Source: Nigrospora sphaerica (lineage: Eukaryota > Ascomycota > Sordariomycetes > Amphisphaeriales > Apiosporaceae). Taken from it: DNA of 64,000 bases. This document shows positions 10,742-21,650 of the stretch, in pieces. Position numbers and translations under genes: made by a program. Under the pieces are notes generated by a model. It was not told where the DNA came from and did not search any database. It saw only the letters and a program-made list of their open reading frames with translations. The stretch lies in assembly GCA_018287875.1 (NCBI GenBank), contig JAGVVL010000002.1, forward strand, positions 8,618,001 through 8,682,000, read 5' to 3'. Numbering within the stretch: the stretch's first letter is position 1; each line of letters opens with the position of its first letter.

Positions 10742-13700
10742 ATGGTTTTACCTGCCACCCTAATTTCCGATGACTACACCCTGCTGACTTACGCCTTAAC
10801 CGACTCCGGGGCCGCCGCTAAGGTATTTATTAACTGTAGCTGGGCTGAAGCCCACGAGCTACCAATGCGGCCTTTACGAAGACCGTTCGAGATCGAGGTG
10901 ATCGACGGTTGCTTAAGCGAGAGTGGGAAGGTTACCCACTTCGTCGAATGTTCGATGCGGATAAACGATCATCATAAGAAACGACTACGTTTCTTCGTAA
11001 CCCAGCTAGCTTACTTCCCTGTTGTCCTTGGAATCCCGTGGCTTAAGATACACGACCCATGTGTGGGGTTCGCGAGTTACATGTTCACATTCGATAGCGA
11101 ATTCTGTCGCTAGAACTGCAATATACTAGAGAGACCTATAAAGATCGTCGCCATATATGACGTCCCTACACGAGCCCGCCTGGAGAACCTGCCGAACTGT
11201 CCGGAGGCCTTATCCCGATAGGACGTAGCCCTAATTACTGCTTGCGCCTACTCAGTGTACCTAAGGAAAGGATACGCCGCGTTTCCCGTCACCGTTGAAG
11301 AGATCGACGAGCACTTATCCCAGAAGGCTGATCCGCCCCTGTCTGAGCAACTCCCGCTAGAACTGCGAGAATTCGAAGATATGTTCTCGCCGAAAGAGGC
11401 AGAGAAACTACCACCGCACCGAGATCACAATCACGAGATCAGACTGATGGAAGGGAAAATGCCCCCTTTCGGACCCCTATACGCTATGTCCCGCGAAGAA
11501 CTAGCCGCACTAAAAGAGTGGTGATACGTGGCGGGGTAGGTAAACAGCAATAAGGTGCGGTATCCTTGTCAAGGAGGGGTCCTGCTACCCCACCTACCTA
11601 GTTGGGATATCGCACCATAGATAGTTTCTTGTTCTGACAGCCACTTCGTGGCCGGCGGACGGAATACATCATCTTTCCCCTTCACCCCAGTCTACACCAT
11701 ATCAAGTGGCTACAAGAGAATCTCCGGAAAGGGTTTGTCCGACCTAGCTCGTCCCCGGCTGCGTCCCCCGTCCTGTTTGTTAAGAAGCCTGGAGGAGGGC
11801 TCCGCTTCTGTGTCGACTACCGCGCCCTAAACAATATCACTATTAAGGACCGTTACCCGCTGCCCCTAGTTAAGGAGACCTTAAATAACCTAAAGGGAAT
11901 GAAGTATTTCTCTAAGGTCGATATCATTGCGGCATTTAACGAGATCAGGGTTAAAGAGGGATAAGAATACCTGACTGTATTCCGCACCCGTTTTGGCTTA
12001 TTCGAGTCGTTAGTTATGCCTTTCGGACTAACTGGAGCCCCTGCTATATTCCAAAGGTTTATTAACGATACCTTACGACAACACCTAGATATCTGCTGCA
12101 CTGCGTACCTAGACGACATCCTAATTTATAGCCGGACCTGTAAGGAACACGTCGAACATTTACGGAAGGTGCTTCAAGTATTAAGAGAAGCTGGCCTATT
12201 CGCGAAAATATCGAAGTGCAAATTCTTTAAAACTGAGACCACATTCCTAGGGATGATTGTTAGCCGCGATAGCCTACATATAGACCCCGCTAAGATTAAG
12301 ATAGTTAAAAACTAGGCCACTCCGTCTTACTTAACCAATATATAAGCGTTTATTAGTTTTAGGAACTTCTATTACCGGTTTATCCGGGACTTTTCGAAGA
12401 TTATCGCCTTGCTAGTTAACCTTATAAGGAAAGGGGTTGAATTCGCTTAGACAGAAGAATGTGAGAATACATTCGTTACGTTAAAGAACGCGTTCATATC
12501 GGCCCCAATCCTGGCTCCCTTCGACTAGGAGAAAGAAGTGATTTTAAAGACCGATGCCTCTAACTATGTCTCTGCTAGTGTGCTATCACAGTATAAAGAC
12601 GACGGAATTCTACACCCAGTTGCCTTCTTCTTAAAAAAGCACTCTTCGATAGAGTGTAACTACGAGATTTACAATAAGGAACTTCTAGCCATCATTCATT
12701 GCTTCGAAGAATGGCGTCCTAAACTAGAAGGCGCGTTATTGCCAATTAAGGTCATTACCGACCACCGGAACCTGGAATACTTCACAACAATAAAGTTATT
12801 AAACCGCCGATAAGTAAGATAGTCTAAATTCTTATCTCGATTTAACTTTAAGATCGTGTACTGACCCGGGAAGCAAGGAATAAAACCTGATGCCCTAACT
12901 AGGAGGTCAGAGGACCTACCTAAAGAGGGGGATGAACAACTGCTACACTAGAGTAGAGTTGTCTTAAAGAAAGAGAACTTCGAACCGCGAAGGAAATCAG
13001 TCCGCTTTAAGGAAAGCCCGACTAAAGCCAACGCCGTAACTAGATTGTAATCCGCTCTTAGCCGTCCCCTAGAACTAAGCGCCGTCGACTTAGACCCCCA
13101 GCCTGCTATTACACCATCTCTATAATAAGAACGCCACGCCCTATTACTGCCGCTAGCTATTTAGAACCTTATAACCCGAGAATACAAGTCGGACGAGACT
13201 GTTCACTCTATTTTAAAGGCACTGCGCACTGGAAAACCCCGCCACCCCTTAATCTCCCTTACCGAGTGCGAGGAACGAGCTGGTATACTGTACTACCGCG
13301 ACCGCCTTTATATCCTTAACCTACCCGAACTCCGCGCTGAACTAACTTGTTCGTACCACGACACTGCTGTAGCTGGACACCTAAAGAGAGCCCGCACGTA
13401 CAAGACCCTATCCCGAGACTACTACTGGCCGCGGATGTACGCCTTCGTGGAGCAATGGACTAACAACTATCACACCTGCCGCCGGACCACTTCTTCCCGC
13501 GAAGCTAAGCAAGGAGTGCTCCGCCCGCTGCCCGTACCCGAACGAGCATAGCAGGACATTTCAATGGACTTCGTCGTACACCTACCGAAGAGTGACGGCT
13601 ATAACGTTATCTTAATCGTGGTCTGCCGCTTAACGAAGATGAAACACTTTATCGCCTGCCGAGACACCTGTAACGCCGACGAGGTCGCGCGCCTATACCT

Positions 13701-14652
13701 GAATAACGTCTGGAAACTACATAGCCTACCGAGAACCGTAATCTCCGACCGAGGTCCCCAATTTGTGGGACGATTCTGGGAACACCTAACCCACCAATTA
13801 GGCATTCAAAGCCTGCTGTCGACTGCCTTTCACCCCGAGACCGATGGCTAGACCGAACAAGCGAACTTATTCCTAGAACAGTACCTCCGCACCTAAGTGT
13901 CGTACTTATAAGACGATTAGAGCCGCTGGCTCCCCTTAACTGAATTCGCGTTAAACAATGCCCTGAATGAGAGCATTAAGACCACACCGTTCTTCGCGAA
14001 CTACGGATTCCACCCGAGAATCGGGTTTGAACCACTGGACCCCGACTGTACCCCTGCAGCCCTAGACGCTAAGCGCGTCGCTTAGAAGATTCAGGAAGTC
14101 CACGAGATATTAAAATCGGAGATCTGTTTAGCGCAAGCCCGCCACGAGGAATACGCCAACTATAAAAGACGCCCCGCCCGCCGATACCAAGTAGGCCAGA
14201 AAGTCTGGCTTAACGCCCGAAATATACAGACGAAACGCCCTTAAAAGAAACTCGACTGGAAGCAACTCGGACCCTTCACTATTACGAAGGTCGTGAGCCT
14301 GTACGCTTATCAGTTAAACCTGCCCCCGTCTATAAGGAACCACCCGGTATTCCATGTTAGCCTACTCCGTCCTGATCCTAACGATCCTGCCCCCGGTTAA
14401 GTACAACCACCGCCCCCGCCTATAGAGGTCGACGGCGTCGAAAAGTTCGAAGTCGAAGACATCCTGGATTCCCGTCTGGACAACCGAGGCGGAGGCCGAG
14501 GCTCCCGCTTAAAATACACCGTGAAGTGGGCTGGATACAACCAACTAACCGAGGAGCCTACGGAATACGTCGCTAACGCCAGCGAGGTAGTGGCAAACTT
14601 CCATCGGAGATACCCAGAGAAACCGAGACCTACTAACCTACGGAAGGCTTAA
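10742..14652 (+). pseudogene. pol of copy B: PR-RT-RH-IN-chromodomain, RIP-decayed
   Basis: Continues copy B after the nested insertion. The protease region (ALTDSGAAAKVF, about 10793) is followed by RT, which is interrupted by a 184-bp insert at 11522 and has YLDDILIYS at about 12105. RNase H includes KTDASNY and [10 protein letters not shown] (near 12760). Integrase has VISDRGPQF (near 13740) and TDG-stop-TEQAN (near 13840). A chromodomain-like tail (FEVEDIL ... YTVKWAGY) lies at about 14440-14620. There are more than 20 in-frame stops, almost all TAG/TAA at Gln or Trp sites, with one TGA at an Arg site. Confidence 0.9.
11522..11705. mobile_element. 184-bp MITE-like insertion in RT of copy B
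   Basis: Absent from copy C, where the sequence runs straight through. It is flanked by gtgg at 11518-11521 and 11706-11709, consistent with a 4-bp target duplication. The ends are weakly inverted (tgatacg and atatcaa). An internal inverted pair (ggtgcggtatcc and ggatatcgcacc) can fold into a hairpin. No coding capacity. The family is not recognised. Confidence 0.7.
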
Positions 14653-14706
14653 CTGTCCGCCCCTCAGAACCGCGTCGATGGAACTCCGCCTTGAGGAGGG
14701 GAGTAC

Positions 14707-14995
14707 TGTCACGGGGTGGACCGTGACAGGCCGTACCGGCACAGGGCAGCCTCTGAGACATCCTAAACTAGCTACGGATTAGTCGTCTCGCGATGGAGTT
14801 CTGTCAAGACCGCTTGGTACGGACCTCCGTTGGGGATTTAGATAAGAAGTCTGCGACCGAGAAGACTTCAGTTGTAGCTCTTCAAGCTACGTCCTGTCCA
14901 CCAAGCCTGACCTGTACCGACAGAATAGGAACCTGGACCTGTAGCATAGAACCTGAATCGACTCTGTTATCCACCTGCCTGCCCGCTCCTTGACA
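14707..14995 (+). repeat. 3' LTR of copy B
   Basis: 289 bp, ends ccttgaca, followed by the cctaa target duplication. Nearly identical to 3060-3348; differences are mostly transitions. Confidence 0.95.
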
Positions 14996-15000
14996 CCTAA

Positions 15001-15230
15001 AGGCAAATTCAGGCTCTCGAAGCTAGGATTAAGACTATAAAATTAAAGAAGAGGATGAAGGTAGACTTAAGCCTTAATTCGAAGTTCGCGAATATTAAAG
15101 ATATCTATCGGGCTCAATTAGCGGTTAGGGAGATTGAAAGTGGTCTAGATAAAAAGAGCGATAGCAAAGGCCTAAGTGAGGCTGGTTCTTATATCATAGC
15201 TGTTATAAACTAAGAATATGTAGACGGCTA
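15001..15230 (+). pseudogene. Possible C-terminal remnant of a pogo-type transposase
   Basis: A frame open for about 70 codons (15001 to the TAA near 15210) encodes a Lys-rich helix followed by NSKFANIKDIYRAQ and an acidic Ser-rich tail. Tails of this style end many fungal pogo/Tc1-mariner transposases, including the one at 31806-33734 in this window. This is probably the sequence into which the chromoviruses inserted. The assignment rests on composition and a short motif only. Confidence 0.35.
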
Positions 15231-17964
15231 AAGTAACAAGGTTTATTTTTATACCATTAAGTTAAAGGGGGCCAAATGGGAGTACTCTAACTTATAACGT
15301 AGCCAAGGTCGAGCACGCCGTTGACGACGGCGCCCCCCAGCATGACCAGAGGAACGTCACGTCCGGCGTTGAGTAATTCCTTGGCCATATAGCAGGCAGA
15401 ATCGTGTCTGAGAGGCACATATCAATGCGGTCAGTTGGGATACAAAGCATACGGCGTGAGAACTGAACCGAGGAGCAACGAGATGCCATCGCTAGTCGCT
15501 GCTATTTACTATTTCTGTAGTTTTTAAACTACTACCAAGGTTTGTTAGCCGAAGTTGGGGATAACGGCTATCATAGCCCCATTAAGTTACGAACCTTGGT
15601 TGGTACCTATGCAGGCCTGCTGTGCTGAAGGAAACGTAGGAAGACCAATTCTTCTGGCTCCGGGAAACGTGACAAGACTGAAAAAGGGTGCAGACACCTC
15701 AGGGGAGGGACTACGACTTCGGAGTCCTCTGGTAAATGTATTCGGTAATGTGGTGCATCTCCATTGCCAAGAATGCGGGGACCTGACAGAAGCCTGACAG
15801 GTGGCAAGATTTCGCCTGCCAGCAGGACGCACTGATAGCGGCCACAGCCCGGCCAGATCGCTTGACAGAAAGCCCGTCGTGGGCAGCAGCGTGACCGACA
15901 TGCTTAACTCGGGTGGCCTTCCCACCACAGCTTGGACTCGCCTGGGGCCTTTGGGGTCCGAAACGCCTAAAGGCGGGGCGGAAAATGATTCTGGTTTAGC
16001 AGCACCGACTTGATGGACCACCAAGCGCAACAGCTGCGGCACATCTTCCGTGTTGTCGCACAGGAGGAGGCGCGGCAAGCGAAAGGTTCAAGTTTATCCA
16101 TTACAAAGGACAAAAGAAAGAGCCAGAGATGGCAGTCTATATACTTGTAGCTGGGGATCGCCCCCCGCATGATCCACAGGACCTACAGCAGGTCCATGTA
16201 GCTCCTCACGTGGCCTGACAGCCTAACCAGGTGAAAGCCTCATATTGCCACGCGTGTCATTTATGAATGCTACGTCGAGGCCCACATGGATGGACGTGCG
16301 TTGAGAGAACAACAGGAGGCTGGCTTCACCTGGGCGGAAGGGACCCACTGGTTTGAGGTATATCCTTGCTTGCATGAACAACTTGGGAATAAGAGTGGTT
16401 GTTCTTTTGAGCAACTGGCAGATGCGGTAAGTCACTCGCCCTTACCGACGTCTACAGGGACACGTTACTGCCAAGATCATATCCAGCTACAAAGAAGATT
16501 GGTTGACATGTGGGGTATATGCAGGAACTGGAGGAGAAGAAAATGAACACACGTTGAACCGCCACACCGAATACTACCCTACCCAGAGTGGAGAAGATGA
16601 CTAAGTCTTCCACCTACGAGTCAGTGGATATTTGTAAGTCGACTGAAATAATTAAAGGGGCAATGTGATAAAGGCGACAGTGCCCTTGGTATCTTGGTTG
16701 TAGAGGGGGCAAAGAGGGTCGTGATGGACGACGGAACGGAGCCAGAGGCCGGCCTAAACAAGCAGTTAGATACCAGCGGAGCCAGGGGGTATACAACAGT
16801 GACTATAACCGAGAAAAAAAACATATGCTCGTTGTCTTGTTGCCCTGGAGGGACATCGCGACACTGTGGTAAACGAGATCCCTCCCGAGAATTGCTGAAT
16901 GATCAAAACTGTGAAATTGGTCACCTCCTTGTAACGCTTTATCAGCCATGGAACTCGCCGCCGCGACGTCGGCCCCGGGAGAATTGAGGTTAGCGGCGAC
17001 AAGCCCTGGCCTACCACGGCCACGCGGGCGGGGACCGGCGACGACGCTTCAACTGGTAATTAGTGCGACTTGGCTCTGCCACGAGGCGCAAGACGCGCAT
17101 GGGACTGGCCATCCCGTCCAGACCGGCCGACGGCAAAAAGCAAAGGCGGGCGCCCGCAATGGACGCCATGTCGTCGAAGCCGGGGCTCCACCATGCGACC
17201 GGGGGTTCTGAGTAATCGCCCCCTGCGCCAAGCCCAGTTCCCCCGCAGGCGAAGGAACTTTGCCGGGCCCCCGTTGCTGAGTCACGCCCTCTCTAGAGGC
17301 ACCCAATCTAAAGAGGGGCGCCCGACGGGCTGGAGCCCTTATCCTTTCAATCGGGCTGGTCGCCGAGGGACCCAACGACAAGGCCCCGGGCCAGCCACCC
17401 GAGGGCGGGCCATCCGGCGAAAGGGGGCTAGTTTCTTGACGACGGCCCTCGCTTCCAATCGGGTCCTATACTTGGTCATCCACACCGCCATCGCTGGTGA
17501 CCTGGCAGGATATGTCCTGGAGTGCAGCTATGGTGCTTACGGCATCCGGTACGTGCCGCCGAGAACCCCGTCCACGAGCCAAGTAAGCTCGTGGGGCGGC
17601 TTGGTCAAGATGGGTAAGCATGGCCCGTACAGATTGATAATGTTCCCGGGTTCCCCCCTGCAATGCACTTTGGTGTGGATACACGACAGATCTTGCAGCG
17701 ACCGCCGGTACTTGGCGTTCGTCTTCCAAAGGAATAAGGAGAGCATCTCGGAGGGACTTCACGATAGCAGCCGGTGCGTTGCGGTTCCCTGGGATGCTAC
17801 CGGGGGCCTGCGTGGCCCCGCCGAAGTGCAGATGCTGAGTAACGTCATATGGACCTCGATGGGGACTTTTGCCTTGGCGACATCGTCGACGTCGAAATTG
17901 CGACGGTGCGATGCGGTGACGGCGTCGTCGGGCTGGGTCGCGCGGGAGAGTCCAACCTCGGATC
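15231..17964. other. Intergenic, no supported gene
   Basis: Contains only short or low-complexity open frames. A 46-codon frame from an ATG at 16013 (QQLRHIFRVVAQEEARQAK) and a minus-strand stretch near 15390-15300 (AKELLNAG ... GGAVVNGVLDLG) look like protein debris, perhaps ankyrin-related, but no family can be named. The 299-codon frame at 17070-17969 has the composition of a GC-rich shadow. Confidence 0.5.
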
Positions 17965-17970
17965 TATAAA
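17965..17970 (+). promoter_or_regulatory. TATA box of the YcaC-like gene
   Basis: tataaa 166 bp before the ATG, followed by a pyrimidine-rich tract and CAG repeats, a common fungal core promoter layout. Confidence 0.5.
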
Positions 17971-18135
17971 GACGAGCGATCGCGACGGCATCTAGAGGCC
18001 TTCTTCTCCTTTTTCACCACCCCCAGCAGCAGCAGCAGCATCCGGTCTTCGTCGAGCCTCAAGAGTTCCTCCTCCTTGTCAAGACTCCAGCACCCATCCG
18101 CTCACGGAAGAAAACACCCGCCTCGCGTTTTCAAG

Positions 18136-19000
18136 ATGAAGAACTTTTTCGTCAGCGCCTTGGCTCTTGCCAGCACCGCCCTCGGCTTCACGTACGAGCG
18201 CCTGGACAAGAACGACACGGTACCGTTACCCCGGTGCCCCTTGACCGTCCGGTTCTCTTTCCGCTGACTTCCACCGCCAGGTTTTCGTCATCCTGGACTT
18301 GCAAGTCGGCCTGTTCGGCGTGGCCCGCGACTTTGACGCGACGCTGTACCGCAACGCCATGTACGCCCACGCCGAGCTGGCCAAGGTCTTTGACGTGCCC
18401 GTGGTCATGACGACCTCGGCTCAGGTCGGTGAGTGAAGCCCGTACTTTGGCCTGGTGGCTCCGGCCCGGGGCTCCTTTTCGCCAAGCCCCAAGGTCCGGT
18501 CAGTGTACTGACGCCCCCTGTTAGGACCCAACGGCCCGCTGCCGGCCGAGTTCGTCGAGTGGTTCCCGAACGCGCCGCTGATCCAGCGGCCGGGCCAGGT
18601 CAACGCGTGGGACAACGAGGACTTCCGCAAGGCCATCGAGGCGACGGGCAAGAAGCAGATCGTCATGGCCGGCATCACGACCGACGTCTGCACCACCTTC
18701 TGCGCCCTCTCGATGCGCGAGGCCGGCTACTCCGTCTTCCTCAACGTTGAGGCCTCGGGCACCACCACCGAGCTCATCCGCGACGTCAGCAACGACCGCA
18801 TGCGCGACGCCGGCGTCCAGGTCCTCTCCCTCTTCGCCATCATGTGCGAGCTCATGCGCGACTGGCGCAACACCCCCGGCGCCAACGAGCTCTTCCCCTA
18901 CCTCGACAAGTACTACCCCGCCTACAGCATGATCGCCCGCGCCCACAAGGGCGCCATCAACAATGGCACCGTCGTGCCCGGCGAGGTGGTGCTGCCCTAG
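18136..19000 (+). CDS. Secreted isochorismatase-family hydrolase (YcaC-like)
   Basis: Three exons: 18136-18219, 18281-18428 and 18525-19000. Introns of 61 and 96 bp have GT-AG ends and CTGAC branch sites, and phases agree. The protein is 235 residues. Residues 1-17 form a signal peptide (MKNFFVSALALASTALG), unusual for a family that is mostly intracellular. The rest matches the YcaC group of cysteine hydrolases: Asp34 in VILDLQVG, the GPNGPL and RPGQVNAWDNEDF motifs, and the likely nucleophile Cys133 in AGITTDVCTTF. The C-terminal FAIMCELMRDWR is also typical. The substrate is unknown; isochorismate is only one possibility. Secretion would suit a role outside the cell. Confidence 0.9.
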
Positions 19001-19499
19001 AGGACGGCCCGATTTGCATCTTGGTGCCACTGAGCGCCGACTTGGGAAGGTCATGCGGGGGGTGGAAAGCGAAGACGACCCCGAAGTGGAAGGGAGGCGG
19101 CTTGGGAGAAAAAGGAGAGGCCGGAAAATATCATAGAAAATGGCAGGGACTCGCAGACAAGGAATTTTAGTTGTACCAACCATTCAATTCAAGAGCCTAT
19201 TGGTCCACCAAGCCATTCTCCTATCACGCTACCAGTCCATTAAACAGCCCTCTGCAAGCACGCGGCCTAAGTAGTTATGGTATAAAAACGGATCCTCAAT
19301 TGCCCTGCAGCAACTGCAACTTATATATGCGACAGTAGTAGTGTTATGCCCGACTCCTAAAGTTCACTGTGTCACCAAGGTGCGTTACGCCGACCTCGAC
19401 GGATGTGTTTCGCTCTGCAGCCAATAATGACCCATATTCACGTCGAAGTGCTCCTGATGAGAGGCATTGCGGGATATCGCAGGGCACAGGAATGTAGCT
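19001..19499. other. Intergenic
   Basis: 3' flank of the YcaC-like gene and the degraded start of the next pseudogene. No open frame of interest. Confidence 0.5.
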
Positions 19500-21240
19500 A
19501 TTCAAGACAGGCCACTCTTGTTCCCCGCGGGGGTCGATGACATGGGCGACGGTCACGCGGACTACGACTACAGCGAATCCAGCATCTGGCAACACGTGCT
19601 GCCGCACGTTCGGTGTCCGCAGGGGAACAGAGATACAGTTGGGCAATTTGACCGGCACCAACTGGTCGGTCTGTTGCAGGCGGGCCATACAAGAGCTGCG
19701 CGGGCGTACCTGGAGGCGCACACGTACGATCGGGAGGCGGGCAAAACGTAGCTAGAATGCAAGATCGCGGGCTACCCACGCATTTTCTACGTGACGGATG
19801 ACGGCGATGTACGGATGATACGCGACAGCCTAAAGACCGGCGGCGAGCCCAACGCCGTGCTGGGCCGTGACAAAATGCCACTGATCGTCTTCGCCATCTT
19901 ACGCGGCGCCGCCACGCTGCAGCACGCGACCGCCCTGCTGGAAGTGTTGCTGCGCTGGGGCGCCTGCCCCAAGTACATCCCGGGCCGTCTCCTCACGCCC
20001 TACAATCAGGACCGTCCTGGCGCCACCGACTTGGCCCGTATCAGTAGTCGAGCAAATGCTTGTCGAATGTTTCAGTCCCACCCAGAGCTACCGTCTATTC
20101 CAGGCCAGTAGCAAGAAGCCTCTGTCGGCGCGCCATACGCCGGTGGCTCATCGCTACGAGGCTGAGGAGCTACGAGGCATTCACCATGTCATCGTTGGGC
20201 AGACTATGGCGGCTGAACCCTTGATCAAAACAGCTCGGAGGTAAGTGAAATCCCGCTCAAGCTTCGTGCTGATCTTTGGAAGTTTTCTTGCACGTACTTT
20301 ATTTATCCCAATTAACACCTGCCTGGCTATGCCTCGGAAGAAACCCCCCCGCAGTCCTTGTCTTCGCCGGGCCTAGCGGTCACGGAAAGACAGAGCTGGC
20401 ACGAAGCATGGGCAGACTACTCTCACTGGACATGGAAATGGTCAACGTGACAGTAGACAGCCGAGAGACGGAACTCCGGGGCCCGCAAGCGCCATTCCGG
20501 GGCCAGGGGAAGGGGTTCACGAGTGAAAACCTTCTTGACAGCCAAATCGGGACGGCGATGGGTCGTGTTCTTGGAGGAGTTCGAGAAAAGTACGGCCGAG
20601 GTGCACATGTCGCTTCCGGTCCCTTGAGTCGAGGGTGCGGCCTAGGACAGGCGAATGCAGACGCCCGTTGACTGGTCCAAGTCCGTACGGATTCTCGCGA
20701 CGAACCAGTTCGACGATACGATTGACGCTTTTTGCAATGAGCACGACGCGACGCCACTTTCTAGCGAAGCCGCCAAGGCAACGAAAAAGGCTACCGGGTA
20801 CGAGTGCTGTGCAAACAACTCGAGATCGAAGCCAAAAGCGCGTTTGGCGCGCCGGCGACAGGCCGCATCAGCGAGTTTCTACCCTTTCTGGTCTTCAGCT
20901 CGGACGCGCAGGCGGTGGTTTCGCCCCTGTTTCTCATGGAGTTGGAGGCGACGTCGGCGCAGCCGCTCGTGGCCTCGGCCTGAGCTGACGTCCCTCGGGA
21001 CAACCAGACGGGCAACTGCCGCAAGGCCGTGCCGCGCGACGCCTGCATTACTATGACGCCGACTTCGGCGCACGCAGCGTCGCCAACGGCGCTGAGCGCG
21101 TCATCAAAGGCGCTCTGACCGAGGCCTACCCGTTCGCTGGCGACGAGCTGGCTGGGGGCCAGGACGTTACTCACGTTTTTGTCGATCTGCACCGCGATAA
21201 GAACATTCCAGTCCGCGTGCTCCGATTGAGAGCCTTCCAA
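19500..21240 (+). pseudogene. Ankyrin / ClpB-like AAA ATPase gene, dead
   Basis: Remnant of a fungal protein family joining an ankyrin-like N-terminus to an AAA_2 (Clp-type) ATPase. The repeat-like part is at 19500-20060 (IAGYPRIFYV, EVLLRWGACPKYI). A preserved intron probably spans 20241-20353 (gtaagt to cag). Walker A, GPSGHGKT, is at about 20370-20393. A Walker B-like WVVFLEEFEKST is near 20560, in another frame, followed by SVRILATNQFDDTID near 20690. The C-terminal ATPase part, FGAPATGRISEFLPFLVF, is near 20840-20895, and DADFGARSVANGAERVIKGAL is near 21060. At least four frameshifts and several stops separate these blocks. No working product is possible. Confidence 0.85.
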
Positions 21241-21650
21241 CCGGCAACGTTCCTGGTGATGGTAGCTAGTGATTGGAGGCCATCATTAAGGCTGCCAGGT
21301 GGCAAACAAACCGCAAGCCAGCTTAGCGCCTTTCAATCCATCTTGGCCATGTCATACCTGCGAGATTTTGAGTTCCGGATACACAGAATGCTATTCAGTC
21401 GTCCGATTAGAGTTTGCCGGCAAACCCCGCGTCTTGCCTGCCTAGCTCGTTAGAACCCGCGTAGCATGACGTGCCATGCGTCGATCGCAGGACCAGTAAT
21501 GCGCGCGGGGAGTTTCTAGAGCCTACGGGAAGGCCGGGAAGGCCGGGAAGCGCACTAATGCCATGGTGAACCGATTCAAAGGTGGCGATCTCCGTCATCA
21601 GTTCAATCGTAGGACACGTCTATTCTTCCTGGAGACCCATATTTATCGCA
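21241..21650. other. Intergenic / promoter of esterase gene
   Basis: A short frame upstream of 21651 is in phase with the esterase but gives no better start. No other feature seen. Confidence 0.5.

Larger units (their letters stand above)
3060..14995 (+). mobile_element. Ty3/gypsy chromovirus, copy B, complete but RIP-decayed
   Basis: Full-length plus-strand element with 289-bp LTRs at both ends and the 5-bp duplication cctaa at 3055-3059 and 14996-15000. Removing the nested element (5845 bp plus its TSD) and the 184-bp insert (plus 4 bp) leaves about 5.9 kb, normal for the group. Gene order is gag (CCHC), protease, RT, RNase H, integrase, chromodomain. A purine-rich tract (gaggaggggag, about 14692-14703) lies just before the 3' LTR. 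Coding frames are interrupted by dozens of TAA/TAG codons, mainly at Gln and Trp positions, so it cannot move by itself. Confidence 0.95.

Noticed and set aside
3060..14995. TAG/TAA as reassigned codons or programmed readthrough in the retroelements
   Set aside because: Intact host genes use normal stops, and the pattern at both Gln and Trp sites fits CpA-to-TpA mutation better than recoding.
15587..16078. 163-codon minus-strand frame
   Set aside because: No recognisable domain and low-complexity composition; overlapping frames on the other strand are equally open.
17070..17969. 299-codon plus-strand open frame before the YcaC-like gene
   Set aside because: Arg/Pro/Gly-rich, no motif, no start context; it ends just past the TATA box of the next gene. 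Best explained as promoter DNA with high GC.
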